Shown: one piece after another, positions 1-8,099 of the stretch
Numbering within the stretch: the first letter of the stretch is position 1
How the letters are laid out: the number at the start of each line of letters is the position of its first letter
Origin: CAKOSP01 sp964404455
GTDB lineage: Bacteria; Bacillota_I; Bacilli_A; RF39; UBA660
Length of the DNA stretch: 32,806 nt
Direction: 5' to 3'
Assembly: GCA_964404455.1 (NCBI GenBank)
Contig: CAYOJY010000002.1
Span: forward strand, 1 to 32,806
Made by a program: the position numbers and the translations under genes
Notes under the pieces: generated by a model
Database searches by the model: none
Told to the model about the DNA's origin: nothing
The model's input: only the letters and a program-made list of their open reading frames with translations

Positions 1-270
1 GTTTAAAGCTTCTGTTAATTTGCTTCCAGCTTTAAATGAAGCCACAGTCTTAGCAGGGATTTTTAGGGGTGCTTTTGTTAATGGATTAATTCCATCACGA
101 GCTGCTCTTTTTTTAGCTGCGAATGTTCCAAAACCAACTAAAGATACTTTTCCTTCCTTTTTCAATCCCGCAGTAATACCTGCGATTGTAGCATCTAATG
201 CTTCTGCAGCTGCTTTTTTTGATAAATCAGCTTCTTTGGCAATAAATTCTACCAATTCTGTTCTAGACAT
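1..270 (-). CDS. hup: HU family DNA-binding protein (3' end outside window)
   Basis: Histone-like HU binds and bends DNA as a dimer and compacts the nucleoid. Ninety codons are visible from ATG at 270 to the window edge, starting MSRTELVEFIAKEADLSKKA. The family signature is present: the GFGTF turn near residue 47, followed by the basic beta-arm with INP and the KIPAKTVASFKAG C-terminus. HU proteins are usually 90-92 residues, so only the last residue or two and the stop are missing. GGGAGGT lies 7 nt before ATG. A sigma-A promoter sits at 322-350. HU beside spoIVA is also the B. subtilis arrangement (hbs-spoIVA). The function is secure; the symbol follows general usage. Confidence 0.95.
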   Translation of the reverse strand, partial: MSRTELVEFIAKEADLSKKAAAEALDATIAGITAGLKKEGKVSLVGFGTFAAKKRAARDGINPLTKAPLKIPAKTVASFKAGSKLTEALN

Positions 271-321
271 GTTTCTACCTCCCGTACATTTCTATTTTGT
301 AAGAATTGTTCCTACATATTA

Positions 322-350
322 AGATTAGCAGAAATATTTTTCAAAATCAA
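322..350 (-). promoter_or_regulatory. Predicted sigma-A promoter of the HU gene
   Basis: On the minus strand a TTGATT -35 (345-350) is separated by 17 nt from a TAATCT -10 (322-327), which has an upstream TGC (extended -10). It leaves an untranslated leader of about 45 nt before the HU start. Confidence 0.6.
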
Positions 351-404
351 TATAATTTGTTAAATTATTTCATTTTAATCGCAATTTTGCACTTTTTTTC
401 TTAA

Positions 405-428
405 AAAAACATGAAATTTCATGTTTTT
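405..428 (-). terminator. Rho-independent terminator downstream of the SpoIIM-like gene
   Basis: This is a perfect 12+12 nt inverted repeat (aaaaacatgaaa / tttcatgttttt) 16 nt past the stop of the gene ending at 444. In the minus direction the stem runs into a run of T. The T-rich flanks could let it work both ways. It shares its stem core with the terminator at 1163-1183. Confidence 0.7.
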
Positions 429-443
429 GAGGTTATTTTTTTC

Positions 444-1064
444 TTAAATTAAATTAATAATAGCATTACTTTCTATAAATGCTCCAATAAGCATTAATAA
501 AAAACCGAATATTATTAATAATTTTTCAGCTTTTAAAAATTTTAGTTGTTTAAAATTTTTAGTTGTAGTTATTTTTCCATTAGTCATAACTAAATATTTA
601 TTGGCTAGGGAAGAAGCAATAAGCAACTGACCAATCATTTCAAGCAAACCAGCATGTTTAAAAATATTAAACGTTTGAAAAATTCGTTCAAATATACTAG
701 GCACTGAACCAACATTAACTGTAAATGACCACGTTCCCAATGTTATTGCATTAATAGATATTAAAACAAAAAAACATAGGTATCCAAAAGAATAATATTG
801 ATTATCTTTTTTGTTTTTTTGAGCAAATAAACTACCTATAAAAATTGAAAGTACTGATATCATATTAAACATAAATATTTGAATAGCGCTTATAAATAAA
901 CTTGGCGATGTATCAAAATCTAAAACTGAATTTTTGTTTAAAAGAAATTTTTCAGGTAATATCAAATAACTTAAAATAGTTATTGAAAAAAAAGTAATAA
1001 AAAAAATAATTAAAGCACTGCCAACTCTTACCCCAACTTTATCAGACATTAATTTTGCTTTCAT
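444..1064 (-). CDS. Five-helix membrane protein, probable stage II sporulation protein M family (DUF95)
   Basis: The 206-residue product has five predicted membrane helices, near residues 16-36, 59-80, 94-112, 134-153 and 182-197, which is the SpoIIM count. The fourth helix carries HAGLLEMIGQLL, resembling the PHGIFEIPA signature of the SpoIIM/DUF95 family. The last helix ends in the family-like AFIES. In B. subtilis, SpoIIM holds SpoIID and SpoIIP at the engulfing septum; a SpoIIP gene is also in this window (6741-7640). The gene lies between HU and spoIVA, has GGAGAG five nt before ATG, and ends at its own terminator. The assignment rests on topology and short motifs, so a divergent DUF95 protein with another job is possible. 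Confidence 0.5.
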   Translation of the reverse strand: MKAKLMSDKVGVRVGSALIIFFITFFSITILSYLILPEKFLLNKNSVLDFDTSPSLFISAIQIFMFNMISVLSIFIGSLFAQKNKKDNQYYSFGYLCFFVLISINAITLGTWSFTVNVGSVPSIFERIFQTFNIFKHAGLLEMIGQLLIASSLANKYLVMTNGKITTTKNFKQLKFLKAEKLLIIFGFLLMLIGAFIESNAIINLI

Positions 1065-1162
1065 AAAAACTCTCCATTTCTATTTTATCATGGATAAATT
1101 TTCATTTCCATAGATTTATTTACAACCTTAGGTTTTATTTGCAGTTTTAATTTATCATAAAA

Positions 1163-1183
1163 AAAACATGAAATTCATGTTTT
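1163..1183 (-). terminator. Rho-independent terminator of spoIVA, overlapping its stop codon
   Basis: A 10-bp stem (aaaacatgaa / ttcatgtttt) with a 1-nt centre is followed on the minus strand by eight T. The spoIVA stop codon (1182-1184) lies in the hairpin's upstream arm. Confidence 0.7.
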
Positions 1184-2660
1184 ATAATACTACTGCTATT
1201 AATGTATTTGAGCCTTTATTAACTATTTTTGTAATAGTATTTCCTAATTTAAAGCGAGTGTTTTCCGGCATCATGCTTAATTTAGCTTTAATTCCTTCAC
1301 CTACTACATTCTCCAGGCTTCGCCCAAATATTTCACTTTTCCAAATACTACTTGGATCTGTTTCGTAATCTTTCATTAAAAAGTCAATTAATTCTTTTGA
1401 TTGTATTTCACTTCCAATAATAGGTTCAAAGGTGGATTCAACATCAACTTTAATTAAGTGAATAGAAGACGCTACTGCTTTTAATTTAATCCCGAAACGA
1501 GAACCTTGTTTGATAATTTCGGGTGCCGTTAACCGCATATCCTTAGTACTAGGATATACAACTCCATAACCTGTTGCCCGTGCCATTTTTAGAGCGACTT
1601 TAATACTTTCAAATTCATCATGTCCTTCTTTATATGAAGTAAATAATTTTAACAATCCTGCTTTACTCATAACAGATTCGCCCATCATTTCTTTTAATGT
1701 ATCATTATATAATTCATCCGGACTTTCTAAATTAATTGTTACAATTCCCGTTGAAGCATCTAATTGGCTAATATATGATTTGTGGATATATTCACTATTT
1801 TCAAAATGTTTGGTAATATATTCAATATCTTTAACTTTTTCGACACTGATAACGCTTTCTTTAATGGATTCTAAATAATGCAATTTTATTATATGATCAT
1901 TTGGTAATATATGAACCCATTCTGGAATCGAAATTTTAATATCTTCAACTGGAAATTCATATAAAGCTGTCCTTAAAACTTCAATTATTTCGGGTTCCTG
2001 CATTTTTTCAACACTTATTGGCATAATTGGAACATTATATTTTTCTTCTAATTCTGTTTTTAAATTATAAACTCGATCACTTCCCGGATTATTTGTATTT
2101 AATACAACAATAAAAGGTTTTCCAAATGTTTTTAATTCATTAATAACTTTTTCTTCTGCTTCAATATATGACTCTCTTTTGATTTCCCCAAAAGAACCGT
2201 CAGTTGTTACTACAATTCCAATTGTTGCATGATCCTTAATTACTTTTTCCGTTCCAATTTCAGCGGCTTCCACAAAAGGAATCGCATCTTCAAACCAAGG
2301 ACTTTTCACCATTCTCGGATTTCCATCTTCATCTATAAAACCATTCGCCTCAGGAATAACAAAACCAACGCAATCAACTAACTTAATGCTTGTTGTAAAC
2401 TCATTAACTTTAATTGTCGCTCCACTTGATGGAACAAATTTAGGTTCAGTTGTCATAATTGTTCTTCCCTCAGCACTTTGAGGTATTTCATCTAAGCATT
2501 TTTTCTTTTCATATTCATCTTCAATATTAGGAACAACTAAATTTTCAATAAAACGTTTTATAAAAGTTGACTTGCCAGTTCGAACTGCTCCGACTACACC
2601 TAGATAGATTTCTCCATTTCCTCTTTTTGCTATGGAAGAAATAATTTGTTCTTTTTCCAT
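1182..2660 (-). CDS. spoIVA: Stage IV sporulation protein A, coat morphogenetic ATPase
   Basis: SpoIVA hydrolyses ATP to polymerise on the outer forespore membrane and forms the platform for coat assembly and cortex formation. The product is 492 residues when begun at MEKEQII, the same length as the B. subtilis protein. Landmarks are the Walker A motif GAVRTGKST (lysine 30), the PQSAEGRTIMTTEPKFVP segment near residue 65, KLVDCVGF, and the C-terminal IWKSEIFGRSLENVVGEGIKAK and LSMMPEN blocks. An ATG three codons upstream (2667-2669) is open, but the homologous start is preferred. The gene has its own terminator. It is a mother-cell gene under sigma-E in Bacillus; I could not identify a convincing sigma-E site here. 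Confidence 0.97.
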   Translation of the reverse strand: MEKEQIISSIAKRGNGEIYLGVVGAVRTGKSTFIKRFIENLVVPNIEDEYEKKKCLDEIPQSAEGRTIMTTEPKFVPSSGATIKVNEFTTSIKLVDCVGFVIPEANGFIDEDGNPRMVKSPWFEDAIPFVEAAEIGTEKVIKDHATIGIVVTTDGSFGEIKRESYIEAEEKVINELKTFGKPFIVVLNTNNPGSDRVYNLKTELEEKYNVPIMPISVEKMQEPEIIEVLRTALYEFPVEDIKISIPEWVHILPNDHIIKLHYLESIKESVISVEKVKDIEYITKHFENSEYIHKSYISQLDASTGIVTINLESPDELYNDTLKEMMGESVMSKAGLLKLFTSYKEGHDEFESIKVALKMARATGYGVVYPSTKDMRLTAPEIIKQGSRFGIKLKAVASSIHLIKVDVESTFEPIIGSEIQSKELIDFLMKDYETDPSSIWKSEIFGRSLENVVGEGIKAKLSMMPENTRFKLGNTITKIVNKGSNTLIAVVL

Positions 2661-2793
2661 AAACACCATCTTTCTTTTTTACTATTAAATATTATTCTAT
2701 AAATTTTATTATATTACTAAATTATTATTAAATTTTAATACCTAAAAAAAAGACATTGCTATGAATATCTTAAAAGTAAAGTTATTTTTTTTC

Positions 2794-2901
2794 TTATAAT
2801 TGATTGAATAAATATTCCTTTTCATCTTCAATTATAACTTCTGGATATGTTTTAGGATTATTTTCAAATATTTCATCACCTAATACAAAAATATCTTTCA
2901 T
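2794..2901 (-). CDS. Possible 35-residue hypothetical protein
   Basis: The ORF starts MKDIFVLGDEIFENNPKTYP and ends at TAA. It is acidic and has no membrane helix or signal peptide. AGGGGTG stands about 10 nt before ATG, so it could be translated. It lies 42 nt downstream of the nucleotidyltransferase gene and upstream of spoIVA, in a gap of about 280 nt with nothing else recognisable. It may be a genuine small protein or the remnant of a longer gene. I recognise no family. Confidence 0.35.
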   Translation of the reverse strand: MKDIFVLGDEIFENNPKTYPEVIIEDEKEYLFNQL

Positions 2902-2943
2902 TTATTAAAAACACCCCTAAATTAATAATTAACTTTTTAAAAA

Positions 2944-3843
2944 CTAATCCCACAAATTACGTTTATATATTTGCTTATTTTCTAATTCTTGAATTTTTTT
3001 CTGTAAATCAATAATATCCTCTTTATAAGTCATTCCAGACCAAATGCCATCAGAAATAATATTTTTTAATTTTATTTTTTTTTCTTTAATTAAATCACAT
3101 AATAATTCAGGTAATAAAACTTCATTATTTTGACGATTATCTGAAGATTCTAAAAAATCATTTATATATTTTTCTAAATAACCAAATATATTAGGATAAA
3201 GAACAAAAAAATTTACCGCAACGAGATGATTTAGTTCAAAAGTAAATTCCTTATTTTCTTTTAAAGACAAACAATAGGCTTTATTATCTTTTATTTCAAC
3301 TTTACTTTCTGTAATAGCTGTAACATAGTCATTTTCCACTTGAACAAAACCTCTTTTAACACTGCCATATTTACTGGCTGTTTGGATGAACGGATAATTA
3401 ACTGTGGCATAAATATCTTCATCTTTATTGTTATTTATGAATTCACTAGCTTTATAAAATGACTGATAACTATTAAAATCATCAGCATTAATTACTACAA
3501 AAGGTGTATCCACTTTATCTTTTACTGCGTATAAAGCATGGGCAGTTCCGAGTGGTTTCTCCCGTTTTTTTAAATCCGGATATTTATCAACAAATTCATC
3601 TATACTTTGATAAGCATAATCTACCTTGATATATTTACTGATTCTTGAACCAATAGTTTCTTTAAACAAATCAGCATGTTCCTCTTTAATTATAAAAACT
3701 ACTTTGGTAAAACCATTTTTAATAGCATCAAATATTGAATAATCAATAATAAATAAACCAAATTCATTAATTGGCGTTATTTGTTTTAATCCTCCAAAAC
3801 GTGATCCTAATCCAGCGGCCAGTACTACTAAAGTTTTTTGCAT
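2944..3843 (-). CDS. Sugar-phosphate nucleotidyltransferase family protein
   Basis: This is a 299-residue cytosolic enzyme of the GT-A nucleotidyltransferase fold. The N-terminus has the nucleotide-binding signature LAAGLGSRFGGLKQ (residues 8-21). A substrate/metal motif NADDFNSYQ follows near residue 119. Such enzymes transfer a nucleoside monophosphate to a sugar or polyol phosphate. The precise substrate cannot be read from the sequence; the protein is not a clear GalU, GlmU or RfbA. AAAGGAG precedes ATG. It sits 14 nt downstream of spoVIF in the same direction and is probably co-transcribed with it, so a role in spore or envelope polysaccharide is a reasonable guess only. Confidence 0.75.
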   Translation of the reverse strand: MQKTLVVLAAGLGSRFGGLKQITPINEFGLFIIDYSIFDAIKNGFTKVVFIIKEEHADLFKETIGSRISKYIKVDYAYQSIDEFVDKYPDLKKREKPLGTAHALYAVKDKVDTPFVVINADDFNSYQSFYKASEFINNNKDEDIYATVNYPFIQTASKYGSVKRGFVQVENDYVTAITESKVEIKDNKAYCLSLKENKEFTFELNHLVAVNFFVLYPNIFGYLEKYINDFLESSDNRQNNEVLLPELLCDLIKEKKIKLKNIISDGIWSGMTYKEDIIDLQKKIQELENKQIYKRNLWD

Positions 3844-3857
3844 ATTTTTTTCTCCTT

Positions 3858-4100
3858 TTAAAACATTTTATCTACAGTTTTAGGAACTTCATCCTTTACA
3901 ACTTTTTTAATAATTTTATCAACTTGTTCATCACTAATATTTTTTCCTGTTGCTTTACTTAAAACATTAATAACTTCTTTAATTGTTTTTTCGTTTTTCA
4001 TATTTCCTTTTTGCAACTTTTCGGCTAAGGATAAAATAGTCTTTTTATCTACTTTTGTCTTTTTTTCCACTTTTTCAAAAAAATCATCACTAAATTTCAT
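3858..4100 (-). CDS. spoVIF: Stage VI sporulation protein F
   Basis: The 80-residue product is rich in Lys and Glu. It matches the SpoVIF family layout: an N-terminal FFEKVEKKTKVDKKTILSLA helix, then LQKGNMKNEKTIKEVI, and a C-terminal segment containing KKVVKDEVPKTVDKMF. In B. subtilis SpoVIF is a sigma-K-dependent protein needed for late coat assembly under GerE control; a gerE gene is present at 25936. AGGAGG lies 7 nt before ATG. A CATATAATA element upstream (about 4118-4126) fits the sigma-K or sigma-E -10 pattern, but no matching -35 was found. The identification rests on motif recall. Confidence 0.72.
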   Translation of the reverse strand: MKFSDDFFEKVEKKTKVDKKTILSLAEKLQKGNMKNEKTIKEVINVLSKATGKNISDEQVDKIIKKVVKDEVPKTVDKMF

Positions 4101-4139
4101 AGGTATTCCTCCTAGAATTATTATATGATTGTTAATTTT

Positions 4140-4343
4140 TTAGTCGACATAAAATAAATCATCAGGTTTTAATTCAAATATTCTAGCAATTTTTACTGCC
4201 ATTTTATAATATAAATTTCTTTTACCAGTTTCTAATTGGCAATAAAAAGATGGACTAATTCCTAGCATTTTAGACATATCATGAATTGTAAAGCCTTTAC
4301 TTTTTCTTATTTCTATTAATTTTTGAGTATTTATTCCGTTCAT
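4140..4343 (-). CDS. Small XRE-family helix-turn-helix regulator
   Basis: The 67-residue protein is a single Cro/C1-type DNA-binding domain: LIEIRKSKGFTIHDMSKMLG then ISPSFYCQLETGKRNLYYKMAVKIA, with the recognition helix around residues 29-38. There is no effector or dimerisation domain. Its promoter (TTGACA-17-TATTAT, 4362-4390) is among the strongest in the window and its Shine-Dalgarno AGGAGA begins 6 nt after the -10. The gene lies between der and spoVIF. It probably binds near its own promoter, though no inverted-repeat operator is evident. Its target is unknown. Confidence 0.85.
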   Translation of the reverse strand: MNGINTQKLIEIRKSKGFTIHDMSKMLGISPSFYCQLETGKRNLYYKMAVKIARIFELKPDDLFYVD

Positions 4344-4361
4344 TTTCTATCTCCTATAAAT

Positions 4362-4390
4362 ATAATAAGTATTAGTTAACTTTTTGTCAA
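4362..4390 (-). promoter_or_regulatory. Predicted sigma-A promoter of the XRE regulator gene, overlapping the der stop codon
   Basis: A consensus TTGACA -35 (4385-4390), a 17-nt spacer and a TATTAT -10 (4362-4367) are followed after 6 nt by AGGAGA. The TGA inside TTGACA is the stop codon of der. Confidence 0.8.
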
Positions 4391-5691
4391 CCTTCATTTT
4401 TGTTTTTAAATTGTAAAATAATTGGTGTACCCGTTAAATCAAGGCTTTCTCTAATTTTATTTTCTAAATATCTTTCATAACTAAAATGAATTAATTTTTT
4501 ATTATTGACATCTAAAGTAAATTTTGGAGGCATCTTACCCGTCTGACTAACAAAATAAATTTTTAAGCGTTTTCCTTTATATGAAGGGGCTGGATGTAAA
4601 AAATAAGCCTCTTCAATTATTTTATTAAGAACTGATGATTTAATTTCTTTTTTACTATTTTCATAAGCCGTAATTATTTCTGGCATTAAAGTATGCAGTC
4701 TTTTTTTAGTTTTAGCAGATAAATAAACATATTGAGCATACGGTGCGAATTTAAAGTGTTCTTTTAACTCTAATTGCCATTTTTTAAGATCAACATTAGG
4801 GTTTTCAACCGTATCCCATTTATTTACAGCTATAACAACGGATTTTCCCGCATCAATTGCATATGACAATATATGTTTATCATGTTCAATTACGCCATCT
4901 TCAGCACTAATTATTAATACACATACATTACTTCTTTCAATCGCTTGCATACTTCTAAGTAAACTATATTTTTCTATATTTTCATATATTTTTCCTTTTT
5001 TACGCATTCCCGCAGTATCAATCATAATATAATCATTACCATTATATTTAAATTTAGTATCAACCGCATCACGAGTAGTTCCCGCTTCATTATGAACAAT
5101 AACTCTTTCTTCATTTAATAAGGCATTAACTAAACTGCTTTTTCCTACATTAGGGCGACCAATGAAACAAAATTTTAAAATTTCTTCTTCTTTTGAAATA
5201 ATCACTTTAATATCCTGGGTAATTTCTTCTAATAATTCATTAAAACCTAAATTATGTTCAGCACTTATGCCAATAATTTTTTCAAATCCTAATTCATAAT
5301 AATCAAAAATGTTTTCTTTTCTTTTTTCATTATCAATTTTATTAACTAAAACAATCACCTTTTTGTTGGTTTTTCTTAATAAATCCCGAATATAATAGTC
5401 TGTTGCATCAGGACCGGTCATCCCATCAACAACAAATAATATTTTATCCGCTTCATCAATAGCTAAGCTCGCTTGCATTAAAATATCTTTATCAATTTCA
5501 TCATTTTCAAAAGAAATGCCCCCAGTGTCAATTAAATGAAAAGCCTTATCTTTATAATTAACGGTTCCATAAATTCGATCACGAGTAATCCCTGGAGTAT
5601 CTAAAATAATTGATTTTTTCTCTTTAACCAAACGATTAAATATTGTTGATTTACCCACATTTGGTTTACCAATTATACATATTGTCTCCAT
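4387..5691 (-). CDS. der: Ribosome biogenesis GTPase Der (EngA)
   Basis: Der is an essential double-GTPase that assists 50S subunit maturation. The 434-residue protein has two G domains, with G1 motifs GKPNVGKST (residues 7-15) and GRPNVGKSS (near 177-185). DTGGI and DTAGM switch motifs, NKID and NKWD base-specificity motifs, and a C-terminal KH-like domain with PPKFTLDVNN are all present. ATG at 5691 is preferred over TTG at 5694 because AAGGAGG stands 6 nt upstream of it. It lies 11 nt downstream of engB, so the two GTPases are almost certainly one transcript. Confidence 0.97.
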   Translation of the reverse strand: METICIIGKPNVGKSTIFNRLVKEKKSIILDTPGITRDRIYGTVNYKDKAFHLIDTGGISFENDEIDKDILMQASLAIDEADKILFVVDGMTGPDATDYYIRDLLRKTNKKVIVLVNKIDNEKRKENIFDYYELGFEKIIGISAEHNLGFNELLEEITQDIKVIISKEEEILKFCFIGRPNVGKSSLVNALLNEERVIVHNEAGTTRDAVDTKFKYNGNDYIMIDTAGMRKKGKIYENIEKYSLLRSMQAIERSNVCVLIISAEDGVIEHDKHILSYAIDAGKSVVIAVNKWDTVENPNVDLKKWQLELKEHFKFAPYAQYVYLSAKTKKRLHTLMPEIITAYENSKKEIKSSVLNKIIEEAYFLHPAPSYKGKRLKIYFVSQTGKMPPKFTLDVNNKKLIHFSYERYLENKIRESLDLTGTPIILQFKNKNEG

Positions 5692-5702
5692 CAAATACCT
5701 CC

Positions 5703-6275
5703 TTACAAATTTAATTCTATTAATTCGTGAATTTCTTGTTTGCCCTTTTTAGTAATTGTAGAAAATGGAATAAATTCCTCAATTCCCAATGTTTCTTTTA
5801 TTAATTTATCTTGTTTTATTCGACCATTTTTACTTATTTTATCATATTTAGTAGCTACAATCGTAATATCTTTATTATAATATTTTAAAAATTCATACAT
5901 TAAAACATCATCTTCGGTAGGTTTATGACGATAATCAATTAATAAAAAAACTTTTTGTAAGTGTTCCCTACTTTTTAAATAATCCTCAATCATTAACCCA
6001 TATTTTTTTCGGGATTCTTTACCAGTTGAGGCATAACCATACCCTGGAACATCTACCAAATAAAATTTATTATTAATTAAATAAAAATTTAAAGTTTGGG
6101 TTTTTCCGGGTTTTGAAGATGTTCTAGCAAAATTTTTTCTTTCAATAATTGTATTAATAAAACTACTTTTTCCCACATTACTTCTTCCCACTAATAAAAA
6201 TTCTAATTTATCATCCTGGGGATATTGACTTAATCTAACAGCTATTACAGGGTCAGATACTTGATCAATTTGCAT
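5703..6275 (-). CDS. engB: Ribosome biogenesis GTP-binding protein YsxC/EngB
   Basis: This is a 190-residue single-domain GTPase needed for late 50S assembly. Visible motifs are GRSNVGKSSFIN (G1), GKTQTLNFY (G2), VDVPGYG (G3) and ATKYDK (G4), ending with FSTITKKGKQEI (G5). The start is fixed by homology (MQIDQVSD) and by a GGTGAT Shine-Dalgarno 8 nt upstream. The promoter at 6296-6324 has its -10 only 6 nt from that site, so the leader should be about 14 nt. engB and der form one operon. Confidence 0.97.
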   Translation of the reverse strand: MQIDQVSDPVIAVRLSQYPQDDKLEFLLVGRSNVGKSSFINTIIERKNFARTSSKPGKTQTLNFYLINNKFYLVDVPGYGYASTGKESRKKYGLMIEDYLKSREHLQKVFLLIDYRHKPTEDDVLMYEFLKYYNKDITIVATKYDKISKNGRIKQDKLIKETLGIEEFIPFSTITKKGKQEIHELIELNL

Positions 6276-6295
6276 AAATTTTAATCACCAAAAAT

Positions 6296-6324
6296 ATTAT
6301 AATAAAAATAAGAACAAAAAGCAA
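6296..6324 (-). promoter_or_regulatory. Predicted promoter of engB-der
   Basis: TTGCTT (6319-6324), a 17-nt spacer and TATAAT (6296-6301) are followed by 6 nt and the GGTGAT ribosome-binding site (6284-6289). The transcript should begin at or next to the GGTGAT. Confidence 0.65.
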
Positions 6325-6405
6325 ATTTTAAAATTTTAATACTATAATTTAAAAATATAGTCAAAAATTTAGTTAGCAAACTATGTATTTTTGATATATA
6401 AAAAG

Positions 6406-6738
6406 TTATAAAAATAATAATTTTATAACTTTAATTGCTTCTTTGAATCCCGAATTAACTACATATAATAATTCATTATTTATTTTATCTCCAGTATTAG
6501 TAAATATATTATCATATTCTTTTTCTTCTTTTTTAATATAATTATTTATATCAACTTGTTTTCCTTCCATTAAATCTTGTTCAAATTTTTTAATTGCTTC
6601 ATTTGTTAAAGCTGTTTCTTTATTAATTTTAGCTTCATAATAGCCACTTATACCAATAATATAAACTATTAAATAAATAATAAATAAAAATGTTATTGTT
6701 CTTAAAAAATAATTCTTTTTCTTTTTTTTCTCTTCCAA
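6406..6738 (-). CDS. Small single-pass membrane protein downstream of spoIIP
   Basis: The 110-residue protein has a very basic N-terminus, one membrane helix near residues 14-32, and a charged helical outer part rich in Glu and Lys ending in a hydrophobic tail. It starts 2 nt after the spoIIP stop and is surely co-transcribed. In B. subtilis the gene after spoIIP is yqxA (DUF3679), also about 110 residues with one membrane helix. Position and architecture suggest an equivalent, but I cannot show homology. An AT-only inverted repeat (6402-6432) spans its stop codon and may act as a weak terminator. Function unknown. Confidence 0.7.
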   Translation of the reverse strand: MEEKKKKKNYFLRTITFLFIIYLIVYIIGISGYYEAKINKETALTNEAIKKFEQDLMEGKQVDINNYIKKEEKEYDNIFTNTGDKINNELLYVVNSGFKEAIKVIKLLFL

Positions 6739-6740
6739 TT

Positions 6741-7640
6741 TTATTCAACCACCTTTGCAATCGCTTTTGCTAAATAAATGATTGTATTATTAATTTCTTC
6801 GATAGTATTATATTGTCCACCTATTTCAATAAGTATAGCCTGTTCACTAAAATTTTGATTATATATTCCATTTACGCCAGAACCCTCTTTAGTCATAATT
6901 CCCCTACTAAATTCGGTATTAGTATTTTTTAATTCATTATTTATTTTTTTAGCAAATTCTAAGTTTTTTTCATAATTTTCATGTTCTTTACCAACCACAA
7001 ATAAAATTTTAGCATAATCTTTTTTATCCCAATTAAAAGTTGTTTTTTCTTTAGGACTAGAATCCCGGTGAATATCAAAAAAATATTTAATCGTTTCATT
7101 TTTAGCCGCAGCTTCTTCTAATAAAATTCGACTGGCGCGATAACTATAACCATAACTCCACTTATTTGCTTTTAATATATCATTCACGCTTCTTTGTTCT
7201 ACTATTGCTAAAATATTATGTTCCTTTAAATATTCTTTTAAAATATAAGCTGCAGTTATAACCGTCGGATTAATGTTAAAAAGTTCAAAAGATTGATAAT
7301 TATATTTTTCCCCAGGATGAGTATTATATAAATAAATAATTGGTTCTAAATCAGTTTCTTTTTTTTGATTTTCTTCTTTAAGAACTAAAACCTCCTTTTC
7401 TAAAGGCGAGCCTAGAGTATATCTAATTAAAAACTCAGGTGATTTTAATTTATTTAAAGATAATGATTTATTATCAATATTTAAGATCATTTTAATTATT
7501 TTTTCATTATTTAAATCAATAATCATATTTTTTAAGCAAAAAAATACAGCACAATAAAAAGTTGTAATAAAAATAAATACTACTAAAAAAGGTTTAATTA
7601 TTCTAAAAGTTCTTTTTTTTGATCTAAATTTTTTTTCCAT
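6741..7640 (-). CDS. spoIIP: Stage II sporulation protein P, engulfment peptidoglycan hydrolase
   Basis: SpoIIP is a zinc amidase/endopeptidase that cleaves septal peptidoglycan with SpoIID and is held by SpoIIM, driving engulfment. The 299-residue product has an N-terminal membrane anchor (residues 16-36) followed by the SpoIIP domain. Its signatures are YNTHPGE (His108), DIHRDS (His191, Asp193) and ILIEIGG (Glu273), the expected zinc and catalytic ligands. It is about 100 residues shorter than the Bacillus protein, mainly through a short linker. It is divergent from rpsT, as the Bacillus rpsT-gpr-spoIIP cluster would suggest after rearrangement; gpr is not in the window. Confidence 0.95.
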   Translation of the reverse strand: MEKKFRSKKRTFRIIKPFLVVFIFITTFYCAVFFCLKNMIIDLNNEKIIKMILNIDNKSLSLNKLKSPEFLIRYTLGSPLEKEVLVLKEENQKKETDLEPIIYLYNTHPGEKYNYQSFELFNINPTVITAAYILKEYLKEHNILAIVEQRSVNDILKANKWSYGYSYRASRILLEEAAAKNETIKYFFDIHRDSSPKEKTTFNWDKKDYAKILFVVGKEHENYEKNLEFAKKINNELKNTNTEFSRGIMTKEGSGVNGIYNQNFSEQAILIEIGGQYNTIEEINNTIIYLAKAIAKVVE

Positions 7641-7772
7641 AAAATATCACTTTCTTTATAAAATTATATTATAAAATTATTAAAAAAAATGTCATAATGA
7701 AGGAATTATAATTTATGTTGCGAAATAAAATTTTAATATAATCAATTATTTTTTTGAATCTTTATTTTTAAC

Positions 7773-7801
7773 TTGATAAATCTAGGATTGTTTGATAAAA
7801 T
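7773..7801 (+). promoter_or_regulatory. Predicted sigma-A promoter of rpsT
   Basis: TTGATA (7773-7778), a 17-nt spacer and TAAAAT (7796-7801), with an extended TGA before the -10, give a short leader with AAGGAAGGAG before the S20 start. Confidence 0.75.
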
Positions 7802-7832
7802 TAACTAGTACGAAAAGGAAGGAGACTAAAAA

Positions 7833-8099
7833 ATGGCAAACTTAAAAAGTTCTAAAAAAGCAATTAAAGTTATTGCTAAAAAAACAAATCATAATCACGA
7901 AATTAGAATGAGAGTTACAAATATTATTAAAAGTTTAGAAAAATGCATTGCTACTAATGATGTAGAAAAAGCTAATAGCTTATTAAAGGACTTGCAAAAA
8001 TACATTGATAAAGCTACCTCTAAAGGTTTAGTATCTAAAAATACAGCTGATCGTCAAAAATCAAGATTAAATAAAAAAGTTAAAAATATGGAGGAATAA
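7833..8099 (+). CDS. rpsT: 30S ribosomal protein S20
   Basis: S20 binds 16S rRNA early in 30S assembly. The 88-residue, strongly basic protein starts MANLKSSKKAIKVIAKKTNH and shows the family's helical repeats, including the KATSKGLVSKNTADRQKSRL segment that matches the conserved C-terminal block. AAGGAAGGAGA precedes ATG. It is monocistronic: the -35 box of the next gene begins immediately after its stop codon, at 8100. Confidence 0.97.
   Translation: MANLKSSKKAIKVIAKKTNHNHEIRMRVTNIIKSLEKCIATNDVEKANSLLKDLQKYIDKATSKGLVSKNTADRQKSRLNKKVKNMEE

Noticed and set aside
20..322. Plus-strand frame of 100 codons
   Set aside because: Antisense shadow of the HU gene, whose protein is clearly conserved on the minus strand.
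1168..1368. Plus-strand frame of 66 codons
   Set aside because: Antisense to the conserved 3' end of spoIVA; no ribosome-binding site.
3771..3962. Plus-strand frame of 63 codons
   Set aside because: Antisense across the nucleotidyltransferase start and spoVIF; low-complexity hydrophobic product.
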